DNA from: Novosphingobium sp.
Lineage (GTDB): Bacteria; Pseudomonadota; Alphaproteobacteria; Sphingomonadales; Sphingomonadaceae
Direction of reading: 5' to 3'
Length of the DNA stretch: 64,000 bases
NCBI RefSeq assembly: GCF_027486195.1
Contig: NZ_JAIXPP010000059.1
Coordinates: 62,001 to 126,000, forward strand
Part shown: positions 36,177-44,195 of the stretch, one piece after another
Layout: each line of letters starts with the position of its first letter
How positions within the stretch are numbered: position 1 is the first letter of the stretch
Program-made: the position numbers and the translations under genes
Notes under the pieces: generated by a model
Database searches by the model: none
Told to the model about the DNA's origin: nothing
What the model saw: the letters and a program-made list of their open reading frames with translations, nothing else

Positions 36177-37694
36177 ATGAAACGCGCTGCGCTCCTTGCT
36201 GTCCTCCTGCTGGCCTCGGCCTGTTCGCGCACCGATCCGGCGGCGCAATTCGCCGCAGCGCAAAAGGCCTTCGCGGCAGAAGATTACGCCGCCGCGCGGA
36301 CGCAAGTGCTCGGCGCGCTCGATGCCGACGGCGCCAACCGCGACATGCTGCTGCTCTATGCGCGCACCCAGCTCAAACTGGGCGATGGTGACGGCGCGCA
36401 GGCCACGCTCACGCATCTGGAGGAAGCGGGCTTCACCAGTGCCGAACTCGTAAGGATGAAAGCAGAAGCGGCGATCCTGCGCGGTCAGCCGCAAGCGGCG
36501 CTGAACCTGCTCGGGCAGGACAGCGGCGCGGAGACGTGGCGCCTTCGCGCCGCCGCCCACAGTGCGCTCGACAACGCCCCCGCAGCGCTCGAAGCGCTGC
36601 GCCGGGGCCTCGCCGCCGATCCGCGCAACTATGCGCTGGTGCATGATTACGCGAGGTTCCTGATCGCCGCGCAGGACTATCCCGCCGCCGGCAAGGCGGT
36701 CGAAACCTTGCGCCAGCTCGCACCGGGTCGGCTCGATACACTGATGATGGCCGGAACACTGGCTGCGCAGCAAGGGAAGCTCGAAGCGGCCAGGAAGAGC
36801 TTCAGCGCAGCCGCCGATGCCTTTCCGGCGCGGGTGGAACCGCTGACGGCACTCGCCAGCCTTGCAGACATGGAAGGGCAGGTCGACGCAGCGCTGCTCA
36901 TCGTGGCGCGGGCCGCAAAGATTGCCCCCAGCCATCCCGAAGTGATCGACCTTTCGGTGCAGCTCGCATCGGAAAAGGGTGACTGGGAAACGGTGCGCAA
37001 GACGCTCGCTTCGCAGGAGGCCACGCTCGATCCGCGCTCGGCAAACGCAATGAGCTATGCCGAGGCGCTGCTGCGGCTGGGCCACCCGGAACAGGCGCGT
37101 GCGATGTTTGCGCAGGCGCTGCTGCTTTCGCCGCAGAACCCCTACGCGCGGATCATGCTGGCCGAGGCGCAGCTGGCGGTTGGCGACCCGCGATCTGCCC
37201 TGCGCACGGTGCAGCCGCTGTCAGACAGCGTTCTGGCCGGTGAGCGCGAGCTCGATCTGGCGGTGCGCGCGGCGCAGGCAGCGCGCGATCCGTCTGCCGG
37301 CACGCTCCTCGCTCGGCTCAAGTCGCCGGCCCTGAAGGCCAACCAGCAGCTCGCCAATACAGGGCAGGCCGCGCTTGCCCGGCAGGACTGGCCTGCGGCA
37401 CTGGCAGCCTTCGGGCAGATCCCGGGGCACGAGAAAGATGGAGAGGTGCTGCGCCGCATGGCGCTCGCGGCGTCGCGCGCCGGGCAGGTGGATGCCGCGC
37501 TGGGTTATGCCGATCGCGCGCTCGAGCTTGCGCCGCGCAATGCCGATATGTTGCATACGGCCGCGCTGGTCCGGCTCGAAGCGGGCCGCGACCGTGATCA
37601 GATGCTTCGGCTGATGAAGGAAGCCAGTCGGCTCGATCCTGCGAACCACCTGTTTCGTGCCGACCTTGCGCGCGCGGTGGCCGGCGGCGGCTGA
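36177..37694 (+). CDS. TPR-repeat lipoprotein, second copy (PEP-CTERM-associated)
   Basis: The 505-residue product has lipobox LLASAC (cysteine near residue 16) and TPR-like repeats throughout, such as AAAQKAFAAEDYAAARTQVLGALDADGANRDMLLLYARTQLKLGDGDGA and ALRRGLAADPRNYALVHDYARFLIAAQDYPAAG. Order and length follow the first TPR gene, and the two are likely paralogues. ATG 36177 directly precedes the Lys-Arg of the signal peptide; TTG 36165 and GTG 36168 are less likely. It is divergent from the first PEP-CTERM gene, with sigma-54 and shared elements in the gap. Confidence 0.85.
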   Translation: MKRAALLAVLLLASACSRTDPAAQFAAAQKAFAAEDYAAARTQVLGALDADGANRDMLLLYARTQLKLGDGDGAQATLTHLEEAGFTSAELVRMKAEAAILRGQPQAALNLLGQDSGAETWRLRAAAHSALDNAPAALEALRRGLAADPRNYALVHDYARFLIAAQDYPAAGKAVETLRQLAPGRLDTLMMAGTLAAQQGKLEAARKSFSAAADAFPARVEPLTALASLADMEGQVDAALLIVARAAKIAPSHPEVIDLSVQLASEKGDWETVRKTLASQEATLDPRSANAMSYAEALLRLGHPEQARAMFAQALLLSPQNPYARIMLAEAQLAVGDPRSALRTVQPLSDSVLAGERELDLAVRAAQAARDPSAGTLLARLKSPALKANQQLANTGQAALARQDWPAALAAFGQIPGHEKDGEVLRRMALAASRAGQVDAALGYADRALELAPRNADMLHTAALVRLEAGRDRDQMLRLMKEASRLDPANHLFRADLARAVAGGG

Positions 37695-37762
37695 TCAAAC
37701 GGGGCATGCGGATCGCCCTGTTGTCCCTGCGCTGATCTAACCCCGCAATAACTGCCCTGCCG

Positions 37763-37798
37763 GTCCTTCACGGGTCGCTTGGCGGCCCCGTGAAGGAC
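37763..37798. terminator. Strong bidirectional terminator hairpin
   Basis: Perfect 12-bp arms GTCCTTCACGGG and CCCGTGAAGGAC, with a 12-base loop, lie between the stop of the second TPR gene and the stop of the convergent second PEP-CTERM gene. Confidence 0.85.
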
Positions 37799-37824
37799 TT
37801 GGTGGGGCAAGGGGTCGTTCAGGT

Positions 37825-38235
37825 TCAGCGGCGGCGGCGACGCGCCAGGGCAAGGCCGACGAAGCCGAGGCCCATCATGCCGAGCATGCCCGGTTCGGGA
37901 ACCGGGGTGCCGCCCGAGGTCGAACCGCCCGAAGTGGTGGTGCCGCCGGTGGTCGTGGTGGTGCCACCCGTGGTGGTGGTGCCGCCCGTCGTCGAAGTGG
38001 TGGTGCCGCCCGTCGTCGAAGTGGTGGTGCCGCCTGTCGTCGAAGTGGTGGTGGTGCCGCCGGTGGTGGTGGTTCCGCCCGTGGTCGTCGAGCTCGTGCT
38101 GGAGCTGCCGCACATGGTGCCGCCGGACGGGTGGCCGCAGTTGCAATAGTGGGTGTGCTTCACCCAAGCCGAAGCCGGCTGCGAGATCATGGCTGTGCCG
38201 AAGAGGGCAGCCGAGGTAATCAGGATACGTTTCAT
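37825..38235 (-). CDS. Small PEP-CTERM protein with Thr/Gly tandem repeats
   Basis: The 136-residue product has a signal peptide (LITSAALFGTAMISQPASA), a short His/Cys-rich head (KHTHYCNCGHPSGGTMC), about 70 residues of almost only Thr, Gly and Ser (units of GGTTTT and STTGGTTT), then PVPEPGMLG, a hydrophobic helix and RRRRR. The repeat is visible in the DNA as about 24-bp units (three in a row near 37980-38050), so its length probably varies between strains. The low-complexity Thr/Ser region is a likely site of glycosylation or an extended stalk, and CxC/His could bind metal; both are inference. A sigma-54-type promoter lies at 38280-38294. Confidence 0.88.
   Translation of the reverse strand: MKRILITSAALFGTAMISQPASAWVKHTHYCNCGHPSGGTMCGSSSTSSTTTGGTTTTGGTTTTSTTGGTTTSTTGGTTTSTTGGTTTTGGTTTTTGGTTTSGGSTSGGTPVPEPGMLGMMGLGFVGLALARRRRR
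37930..38092. repeat. Tandem repeat coding for Thr/Gly units
   Basis: Units built on GGTGGTGCCGCC and GTCGTCGAAGTGGTGGT (plus strand) repeat head to tail; the longest identical copies are about 24 bp. They code for the Thr/Gly region of the small PEP-CTERM protein. Confidence 0.8.
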
Positions 38236-38279
38236 GGTTTAGTCCCCTTGCCAGTAAACCGTGGTTAAACCCTGACAAA

Positions 38280-38294
38280 GCAAACTTGATGCCA
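38280..38294 (-). promoter_or_regulatory. Sigma-54 (-24/-12) promoter of the second PEP-CTERM gene
   Basis: On the minus strand the sequence is TGGCATCAAGTTTGC, with GG and GC ten bases apart, matching the element at 36031-36045. It lies about 45 bases before the ATG at 38235, the same distance as in the first PEP-CTERM gene. Confidence 0.78.
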
Positions 38295-38375
38295 AATACG
38301 CATTTCTGCCGATTATGCTGGTTAACGCCTGTTCGTACGTTACGTCACTGTAAGCTAGCCCGACGCTTGGACTGG

Positions 38376-38942
38376 TTAATTCTGGCGTAGCGCCACGTCG
38401 TTCATGAAGCGCACACTGTCCCCGCGAGCGAGCCATTCCGCCTCTCCGGCCACAGCGCCGAGCATGGTGATGAGGTCGTCCTGCTCCGCCTTGGCGAAGT
38501 TGCCCAGGACATAGCCGGTCACCCGGTCCTTGTGTCCCGGATGCCCGATGCCGAGCCGCACGCGGCGAAATTCCGGGCCAATATGCTGGTCGATCGAGCG
38601 CAGGCCGTTGTGCCCGGCATGGCCGCCGCCCTGCTTCACCTTGACCTTGAACGGCGCGAGATCGAGCTCGTCATGAAACACCGTCAGCGCGTCCGGACCG
38701 AGCTTGTAGAAGCGCAGCGCCTCGCTCACCGCGCGGCCGCTTTCGTTCATGAAGGTGGCTGGCTTGAGGAGGATCAGGCGCTCGGAGCCAATGCGGCCGT
38801 CCTGCACCCAGCCCTGAAATTTCTTCTGGACCGGGCCGAAGGAATGCACCTCGGCAATGGTGTCGAGCGCCATGAAGCCGACGTTATGCCGGTGGAGGGC
38901 GTATTGGGGTCCGGGATTGCCGAGACCGACCCAGAGCTGCAT
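38376..38942 (-). CDS. pth: Peptidyl-tRNA hydrolase
   Basis: The 188-residue enzyme starts QLWVGLGNPGPQYALHRHNVGFMALD, with the catalytic-site His in HRHNVG. It contains KPATFMNESGRAV and FHDELDLAPFKVKVKQGGGHAGHNGLRSI, all Pth signatures. It releases peptides from prematurely dropped peptidyl-tRNA. It lies downstream of rplY, a common arrangement in bacteria. Confidence 0.97.
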   Translation of the reverse strand: MQLWVGLGNPGPQYALHRHNVGFMALDTIAEVHSFGPVQKKFQGWVQDGRIGSERLILLKPATFMNESGRAVSEALRFYKLGPDALTVFHDELDLAPFKVKVKQGGGHAGHNGLRSIDQHIGPEFRRVRLGIGHPGHKDRVTGYVLGNFAKAEQDDLITMLGAVAGEAEWLARGDSVRFMNDVALRQN

Positions 38943-39006
38943 GGCGAGGGTCTTCCTATACGGGGCTGGCGCCAGGAACGGTAAGCTTGATCGGGATAGG
39001 CCAGTA

Positions 39007-39037
39007 CCGGTCCCTCACGCAGGGCGAGAGGGACCGG
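39007..39037. terminator. Hairpin between rplY and pth
   Basis: Arms CCGGTCCCTC and GAGGGACCGG are perfect complements with an 11-base loop. No U-run follows on the minus strand, so it may be an mRNA-stability or attenuating hairpin rather than a full terminator. Confidence 0.55.
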
Positions 39038-39087
39038 ACACATGGCTTTTCGCAGCGCATGGCTGCGGGCATCAGGCCAAGTTGGCC

Positions 39088-39381
39088 TTAGATGCGCAGG
39101 AAGTCCGCGTGAAGCGGGCGTTCGGAAACCGGGTGGAACGCAACATCCTTGGGCTGGGTGCGCACGGTCACGCCGCCGACAGTGAGCTCGATGATCGAAT
39201 CGAAGAACTTGCCGGTGCCAAGCTGGCGGCGCAGTTCCTTTTCTTCGATGTGGATCGCAACCGGATCCTGATTGCCGCCGTAGATCACGGCGGGTGTGCG
39301 GCCTTCGCGACGAAGTGCACGGGAGGCTCCCTTGCCAGCCCGTTCACGCGTCTCGGCCGGCAGATGCAGCGTATAGCTCAT
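39088..39381 (-). CDS. rplY: 50S ribosomal protein L25
   Basis: The 97-residue protein matches the 5S-rRNA-binding L25 domain ([33 protein letters not shown], then [15 protein letters not shown]). It stops right at HADFLRI and lacks the C-terminal CTC domain present in most alphaproteobacterial L25 proteins (about 200 residues). It therefore resembles the short E. coli form. No continuation of that domain is seen in the following bases in other frames. Confidence 0.9.
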   Translation of the reverse strand: MSYTLHLPAETRERAGKGASRALRREGRTPAVIYGGNQDPVAIHIEEKELRRQLGTGKFFDSIIELTVGGVTVRTQPKDVAFHPVSERPLHADFLRI

Positions 39382-39513
39382 GTGTCCGTACCTTCACGTT
39401 TATGTGTCAAACCGATTTCCTTGCGCCACGCCTCCAGGGATGACCATGCACGCAGGAAGCGGCGGCCCTTAGCGTCTGTGGCGGAAAAAGCAAGCGGAAG
39501 CGGGTTTATTTGG

Positions 39514-39692
39514 GTTCGCGCAGAGGCGCAGAGGCGCGGAGAAGAAGGCAGTTGGATTCGCGCAGAGTTCGCAGGGATCGCAGAGATGTCTAGCTGCGGC
39601 GAAGCCGCTATAATTCATTGCGCATGCGCAAGGGCGCAATCAATGCCTGCGGCGCGCAGCCTCTTTGCGATCTCTGCGAACTCTGCGCGAAC
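39514..39692. repeat. Intergenic inverted repeat (GCAGAG-rich)
   Basis: The gap between rplY and the TraB/GumN gene holds a 30-bp arm, TTCGCGCAGAGTTCGCAG and onward at about 39556-39585. Its near-perfect complement is at 39661-39692, with about 75 bases between. A partial third copy (GGTTCGCGCAGAGGCGCAG) lies at 39514-39535. No gene is seen in this 312-bp gap. Confidence 0.75.
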
Positions 39693-39693
39693 C

Positions 39694-40602
39694 TTAATAG
39701 ACCCGCTTAACCTGCCAGCCGCGCGCTTCGAGTAGGCGCGGGAGGCCGTCGATGCCCGCCACATGCGCCGCGCCCACCGCAATGAAGGGCTTCGCGCCTG
39801 CTTTGAGCATGGCGTTAATCTGGTCCGCCCACGCCAGATTGCGCCGGGTCAGCAGCGCGGTGCGCAGTTCGGGATCGGCGAGGAAGCCAGTCTGCGCCTC
39901 GCGCGCGATGCCCAGCTCGTCGCCGCGCAGCCACAGCGTCAGCATGTCCTTGTCGTCATCGCGGCTGTCCGCCGCCTCGTGCGCAACTTGCTCCAGCAGC
40001 ACCGACTGCGCGCGCGGTGGCAGCGTATCGAAAATGCCGAACTGGCTGTCGATCGTTTCGAGCCCCGTGACCGGCTTTGAGCCGATCACCTTGCGCAGCT
40101 CGGGCTCGACCCCGCTTTCGGGCTGCATGCCCTGCTTGAGCCCGCCGATGGCCGCGATCTGCAGCGCCACGGCCCAGCTTTCCTGATCCTTGAACTGCCC
40201 GTCGTTCAGCGAAAGGTCCTTGTAGACTTTGGCAAGATCGCTGCGGAACTTGGGCTCAACCCGCTCACTCGGCGGCGGCAGGCCGGGGGTGAACGCAAGC
40301 CGGCCCAGCGCTTCGCCCGCCACTTGCGGATTGAGTGCTTCGCCGATCTCCAGCACCAGCCGGTCCGCCCCGCTGATCGCGCTGTCGATGGCCGGGCGGC
40401 GCCAGTTGGTGCCCGGAGGCAGCGAGTGGACGGTGCCGAGCAGCCAGCCGTGCACCCCGGTGCTGTCCGAAATCGCCCAGAGCGCAACCTTGGCGGGCTC
40501 TTCGGGCGGCGGTTTGGCCGCCCCGCAGGCCGCAAGGCTGATGAGCAGGCAGCCGGCCAGCAGCTGCAGGAGCCGGGTGAGGGGGGAGGGATGGCGCTTC
40601 AT
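39694..40602 (-). CDS. TraB/GumN family lipoprotein
   Basis: The 302-residue product has a lipoprotein signal with lipobox SLAAC (cysteine near residue 26) and the TraB/GumN/Tiki fold: WAISDSTGVHGWLLGTVHSLPPG (GTxH motif), LVLEIGEAL, and C-terminal FIAVGAAHVAGIDGLPRLLEARGWQV (GxxH). Members include metalloprotease-like enzymes, but bacterial functions are not settled. ATG 40602 is used because it starts the signal peptide; the frame is open to 40770. It is divergent from glyQ. Confidence 0.88.
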   Translation of the reverse strand: MKRHPSPLTRLLQLLAGCLLISLAACGAAKPPPEEPAKVALWAISDSTGVHGWLLGTVHSLPPGTNWRRPAIDSAISGADRLVLEIGEALNPQVAGEALGRLAFTPGLPPPSERVEPKFRSDLAKVYKDLSLNDGQFKDQESWAVALQIAAIGGLKQGMQPESGVEPELRKVIGSKPVTGLETIDSQFGIFDTLPPRAQSVLLEQVAHEAADSRDDDKDMLTLWLRGDELGIAREAQTGFLADPELRTALLTRRNLAWADQINAMLKAGAKPFIAVGAAHVAGIDGLPRLLEARGWQVKRVY

Positions 40603-40711
40603 CGCCCCATCGGGATGGACCAAGCGCGCAGGCGAAGCAAGAACCGCGCGCCTCCACGGTTGATTTGCCCCGGTTGATTTGGGAGCGCCAATCCGCCAAA
40701 GCGCGCGGGCC

Positions 40712-41626
40712 ATGGCTGATACTGATAAACCCGCTTCCACCCCTCTCAGCGTGCAGGACATGATCCTCACGCTCCACGCCTATTGGGGCGCGCGGGGATG
40801 CCTGATCCTCCAGCCATACGACATGCGCATGGGCGCGGGCACCTTCCACCCCGCCACGACCTTGCGCTCGCTTGGCCCGCAGCCGTGGAATGCCGCTTAT
40901 GTCCAGCCCAGCCGCCGGCCCACCGATGGTCGCTACGGCGAGAACCCGAACCGCCTGCAGCACTATTATCAGTATCAGGTGATCATGAAGCCGAGCCCGG
41001 CGGATTTTCAGGCGCTGTACCTCGGTAGCCTGTTCGCCATCGGCATCGATCCGCTGCTCCATGATATCCGCTTTGTGGAAGACGACTGGGAATCGCCCAC
41101 GCTCGGTGCCTGGGGGCTGGGCTGGGAAGTGTGGTGCGACGGCATGGAAGTCTCGCAGTTCACCTATTTCCAGCAGATGGGCGGCTTCGATTGCAAGCCG
41201 GTCGCGGGCGAATTGACTTACGGGCTGGAACGCCTCGCGATGTATATCCAGAACGTCGATAACGTGTACGATCTCCGCTTCAACAATCACGGCGTTAGCT
41301 ACGGTGAGGTGTTCCTCGAAAACGAGCGCCAGATGTCGAAGTGGAACTTCGAGGTGGCGGACACGGAAACGCTGTTCGAAGGCTTCCGCCGCGCCGAGGC
41401 CGAGTGCCGCAAGGCGCTGGAGGCCAAGGTCCCCATCGCCGCCTATGAACAGGCGATCGAGGCGAGCCACTTGTTCAACCTCTTGCAGGCGCGCGGCGTG
41501 ATCTCGGTGCAGGAACGCGCCAGCTACATGGGCCGCGTGCGCGATTTGGCGCGCGGCTCGTGCGAGGGTTATATGGACAAGTACCGCCCCGAATGGGAAG
41601 CAAAGTTCCCGGGGTGGACGGCATGA
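40712..41626 (+). CDS. glyQ: Glycyl-tRNA synthetase alpha subunit
   Basis: The 304-residue class II catalytic subunit has [47 protein letters not shown] (motif 2 region) and [20 protein letters not shown] 40712 (MADTDKPAS) is the family start. It forms an alpha2-beta2 enzyme that charges tRNA-Gly. Its stop overlaps glyS by four bases (ATGA). Confidence 0.97.
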   Translation: MADTDKPASTPLSVQDMILTLHAYWGARGCLILQPYDMRMGAGTFHPATTLRSLGPQPWNAAYVQPSRRPTDGRYGENPNRLQHYYQYQVIMKPSPADFQALYLGSLFAIGIDPLLHDIRFVEDDWESPTLGAWGLGWEVWCDGMEVSQFTYFQQMGGFDCKPVAGELTYGLERLAMYIQNVDNVYDLRFNNHGVSYGEVFLENERQMSKWNFEVADTETLFEGFRRAEAECRKALEAKVPIAAYEQAIEASHLFNLLQARGVISVQERASYMGRVRDLARGSCEGYMDKYRPEWEAKFPGWTA

Positions 41627-44121
41627 GCAATTCCCCAACCCCGTTCGTGTCGAGCGAAGTCGAGACACAAAGCGCAACCGCTGATTTCCTGCTCGAACTG
41701 CGCTCCGAAGAAATCCCCGCGCGGATGCAGGCTGGCGCACGCGCCGATCTGGAAAAGCTGTTCCGGCGTGAGATGCAGGCCGCTGGGCTCGCCGTGGATG
41801 ATGTCACGGTCTGGTCCACTCCGCGACGCCTGACGCTGATGGCCAAGGGCTTGCCGCTGGCAACTGAGGCGGTGCACGAGGAAACCAAGGGCCCGCGCAC
41901 CTCCGCGCCCGAACAGGCGCTCGAAGGCTTCCTGCGCAAGACCCGCCTTTCCAAGGACCAACTGACCGAGCGTGAAGGCGTGTGGTTTGCCATCGTTGAA
42001 AAGCCGGGCCGGGCTGCCGCCGATGTGCTGGCTGCCTCGATCCCCGCGATCATCCGCGCTTTCCCCTGGCCCAAATCGCAGCGCTGGGGCGCAGCCAGCC
42101 TTGCGCCGGACAGCTTGCGCTGGGTGCGCCCGCTTTCGGGCATCGTCGCGCTGCTCGGCGGCGAGGTGATCGAGTGCGAGATCGGCGGCATCCGCTCGGG
42201 CCGCACCACGATGGGCCACCGCTTCCACCACAGCGGCGAAATCCAGATCGACGGCGTGGACGACTACGCCGCCAAGCTGCGCGCTGCCCACGTGATCGTC
42301 GATCATGCGGAGCGCGAAGGCATCGTCCGCGAAGGCGCGCGCAAGGCGGCTGCTGATGCGGCCCTCGTGCTGGTCGAGGATGAAGGCCTCGTGATCGAGA
42401 ACGCTGGCCTCACCGAATGGCCGGTGCCGCTGCTCGGCCGGTTCGACGAGGCGTTCCTCGAAGTGCCGCCCGAAGTCATCCAGCTCACCGCGCGCGTGAA
42501 CCAGAAGTATTTCATCTGCCGCGATAGTGCGGGCAAGCTCGCCAACGCCTTCGTCTGCACCGCCAATATCGAAGCGCATGATGGCGGTGCGGTGATCGTC
42601 GCGGGCAACCGCAAGGTCCTCGCCGCCCGCCTCTCCGACGCGCGCTTCTTCTGGGAGCAGGACCGCAAGACGCCGCTTTCCGCGCAGGCTGAAAAGCTGG
42701 CGCGGATCACCTTCCACGAGAAGCTCGGCACCGTCGCCGACAAGGTGGAACGCGTGGCCAAGCTGGCCCGCTGGCTCGTCGAAGAGGGCATCGTCACTGC
42801 TGCCCCCCTCCCCGTTGGGGAGGGGTCGGGGGAGGGGGCTCCCCCATCGCAGTCGCAGAGCACCCCCACCCAACCCTCCCCCGACCGGGGGAGGGCTTTG
42901 CTTGCGGATCAAGTCGAACTCGCCGCGCGCCTGTGCAAGGCCGATCTCGTCACCGAAATGGTCGGCGAATTCCCCGAACTGCAAGGCCTGATGGGGGGCT
43001 ACTATGCCCGCGCCGAAGGCCTGCCCGATGCCGTCGCCGACGCGATCCGCGATCACTACAAGCCGGTCGGGCAGGGCGATGATGTGCCCACCGCGCCGGT
43101 AACAGTGGCCGTGGCGCTGGCAGACAAGCTGGATACGCTCGGGGGCTTTTTTGGCATTCCAGAAGAACCGACTGGCTCCAGAGATCCGTTCGCATTGCGG
43201 CGGGCAGCGCTAGGTGTTCTAAACATAGTTCAGCGAAACGAACTTCGCCTGCCGCTAGAAAGCGCTCTTCAAGCTTTTGTGCAGATTTGTCTCGACACCG
43301 CGTATGAGCGAGGGCATTTCCCTGCCCGTCTGGAATTGGATACTAGTCGGCTCGATGAGGATGTCGTTGCATACCGGGTCTATCAAATCTCGTCATTGCT
43401 GAACTACCAAAGCAAGTTCGACCAAGAGCTATTCGTTGCTCTGTCAGCGCCATTTGAGCGTGCCAAGTCACTTCGTGTTACTGAGATTATGCCGCTGTTC
43501 GGCAGTTTCTTGCCTAATCCAATCGTGTTTCCCGAGAATCTCCTTGCCTTCCTCGCCGACCGCCTAAAGGTCCAGCAGCGCGAAGCCGGTGTCCGCCACG
43601 ATCTGATCGACGCGGTCTTCGCGCTCGGCGGCGAGGACGATCTCGTCCGCCTGCTCGCCCGCGTTCACGCCCTCCAGGCCTTCGTCACCACCGAGGACGG
43701 CACAAACCTCCTCGCTGGCTACAAGCGCGCTGCGAATATCCTCAAGAAGGAGGGCTTTGCTGCTTCCCCCCTCCCCGCTGGGGAGGGGTCGGGGGAGGGG
43801 TATCCCCCGTCGGCAAGTGGAGAGCACCCCCACCCAATCCTCCCCCAAGCGGGGGAGGGCTATCAGGCAGAGCCCGCCGAACAGGCTCTTGTCGATGCGC
43901 TCGATGCTGCCGAGCCGCTCGCAGAAGCTGCTGTTGCAGCGGAAGATTTTACAGCCGCAATGGCTGCGCTCGCCACTTTGCGCGCGCCGATCGACGCCTT
44001 CTTCGAGAGCGTTACCGTCAACGATGCCGACCCGGCCAAACGTGCAGGGCGCCTCGGACTGCTTGACCGCTTCCGTGCTGCAGTGCACAAAGTTGCGGAC
44101 TTTGGCCGCATAGAGGGCTAA
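41623..44121 (+). CDS. glyS: Glycyl-tRNA synthetase beta subunit, with two in-frame palindromic repeat insertions
   Basis: The 832-residue protein has normal GlyS features: [82 protein letters not shown] and [25 protein letters not shown]. Two foreign segments of about 31 residues interrupt it. [20 protein letters not shown] onward (near residue 395) and [20 protein letters not shown] onward (near 715) are translated copies of one GC-rich palindrome. The protein is therefore longer than the E. coli enzyme (about 690). The part encoded by 43140-43550 has much lower GC and rarer codons (CTA, AGT, TTT, ATA) than the rest of the gene. Confidence 0.95.
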   Translation: MSNSPTPFVSSEVETQSATADFLLELRSEEIPARMQAGARADLEKLFRREMQAAGLAVDDVTVWSTPRRLTLMAKGLPLATEAVHEETKGPRTSAPEQALEGFLRKTRLSKDQLTEREGVWFAIVEKPGRAAADVLAASIPAIIRAFPWPKSQRWGAASLAPDSLRWVRPLSGIVALLGGEVIECEIGGIRSGRTTMGHRFHHSGEIQIDGVDDYAAKLRAAHVIVDHAEREGIVREGARKAAADAALVLVEDEGLVIENAGLTEWPVPLLGRFDEAFLEVPPEVIQLTARVNQKYFICRDSAGKLANAFVCTANIEAHDGGAVIVAGNRKVLAARLSDARFFWEQDRKTPLSAQAEKLARITFHEKLGTVADKVERVAKLARWLVEEGIVTAAPLPVGEGSGEGAPPSQSQSTPTQPSPDRGRALLADQVELAARLCKADLVTEMVGEFPELQGLMGGYYARAEGLPDAVADAIRDHYKPVGQGDDVPTAPVTVAVALADKLDTLGGFFGIPEEPTGSRDPFALRRAALGVLNIVQRNELRLPLESALQAFVQICLDTAYERGHFPARLELDTSRLDEDVVAYRVYQISSLLNYQSKFDQELFVALSAPFERAKSLRVTEIMPLFGSFLPNPIVFPENLLAFLADRLKVQQREAGVRHDLIDAVFALGGEDDLVRLLARVHALQAFVTTEDGTNLLAGYKRAANILKKEGFAASPLPAGEGSGEGYPPSASGEHPHPILPQAGEGYQAEPAEQALVDALDAAEPLAEAAVAAEDFTAAMAALATLRAPIDAFFESVTVNDADPAKRAGRLGLLDRFRAAVHKVADFGRIEG
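42803..42896 (+). repeat. GC-rich palindromic repeat inserted in glyS, copy 1
   Basis: About 94 bp. It begins CCCCCTCCCCGTTGGGGAGG, continues GTCGGGGGAGGGGG and, after a spacer, ends with CACCCCCACCCAACCCTCCC and a GGGGGAGGG arm. It keeps the reading frame and adds about 31 residues. Confidence 0.85.
43765..43859 (+). repeat. GC-rich palindromic repeat inserted in glyS, copy 2
   Basis: About 95 bp with the same order of arms as copy 1 (CCCCCTCCCCGCTGGGGAGG, then GTCGGGGGAGGGG, a spacer, CACCCCCACCCAATCCTCCC and GGGGGAGGG). It is again in frame. Most differences lie in the spacer. Confidence 0.85.
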
Positions 44122-44195
44122 AGCGCCCCATCACTTTTCGGCGAATCCGGGAAAACCGGAAACAATTGAAGTTCGCGAGGGAGCCTCTTGGTCTT

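Noticed and set aside
37930..38092. Tandem repeats as a CRISPR array
   Set aside because: The units are contiguous, without unique spacers, and are coding; no cas gene is in the window.
37790..38149. Plus-strand frame coding for Val/Pro repeats (VVPPVVEVV)
   Set aside because: It is the complement of the Thr/Gly repeat of the PEP-CTERM protein, which has signal peptide, sorting tail and promoter on the minus strand.
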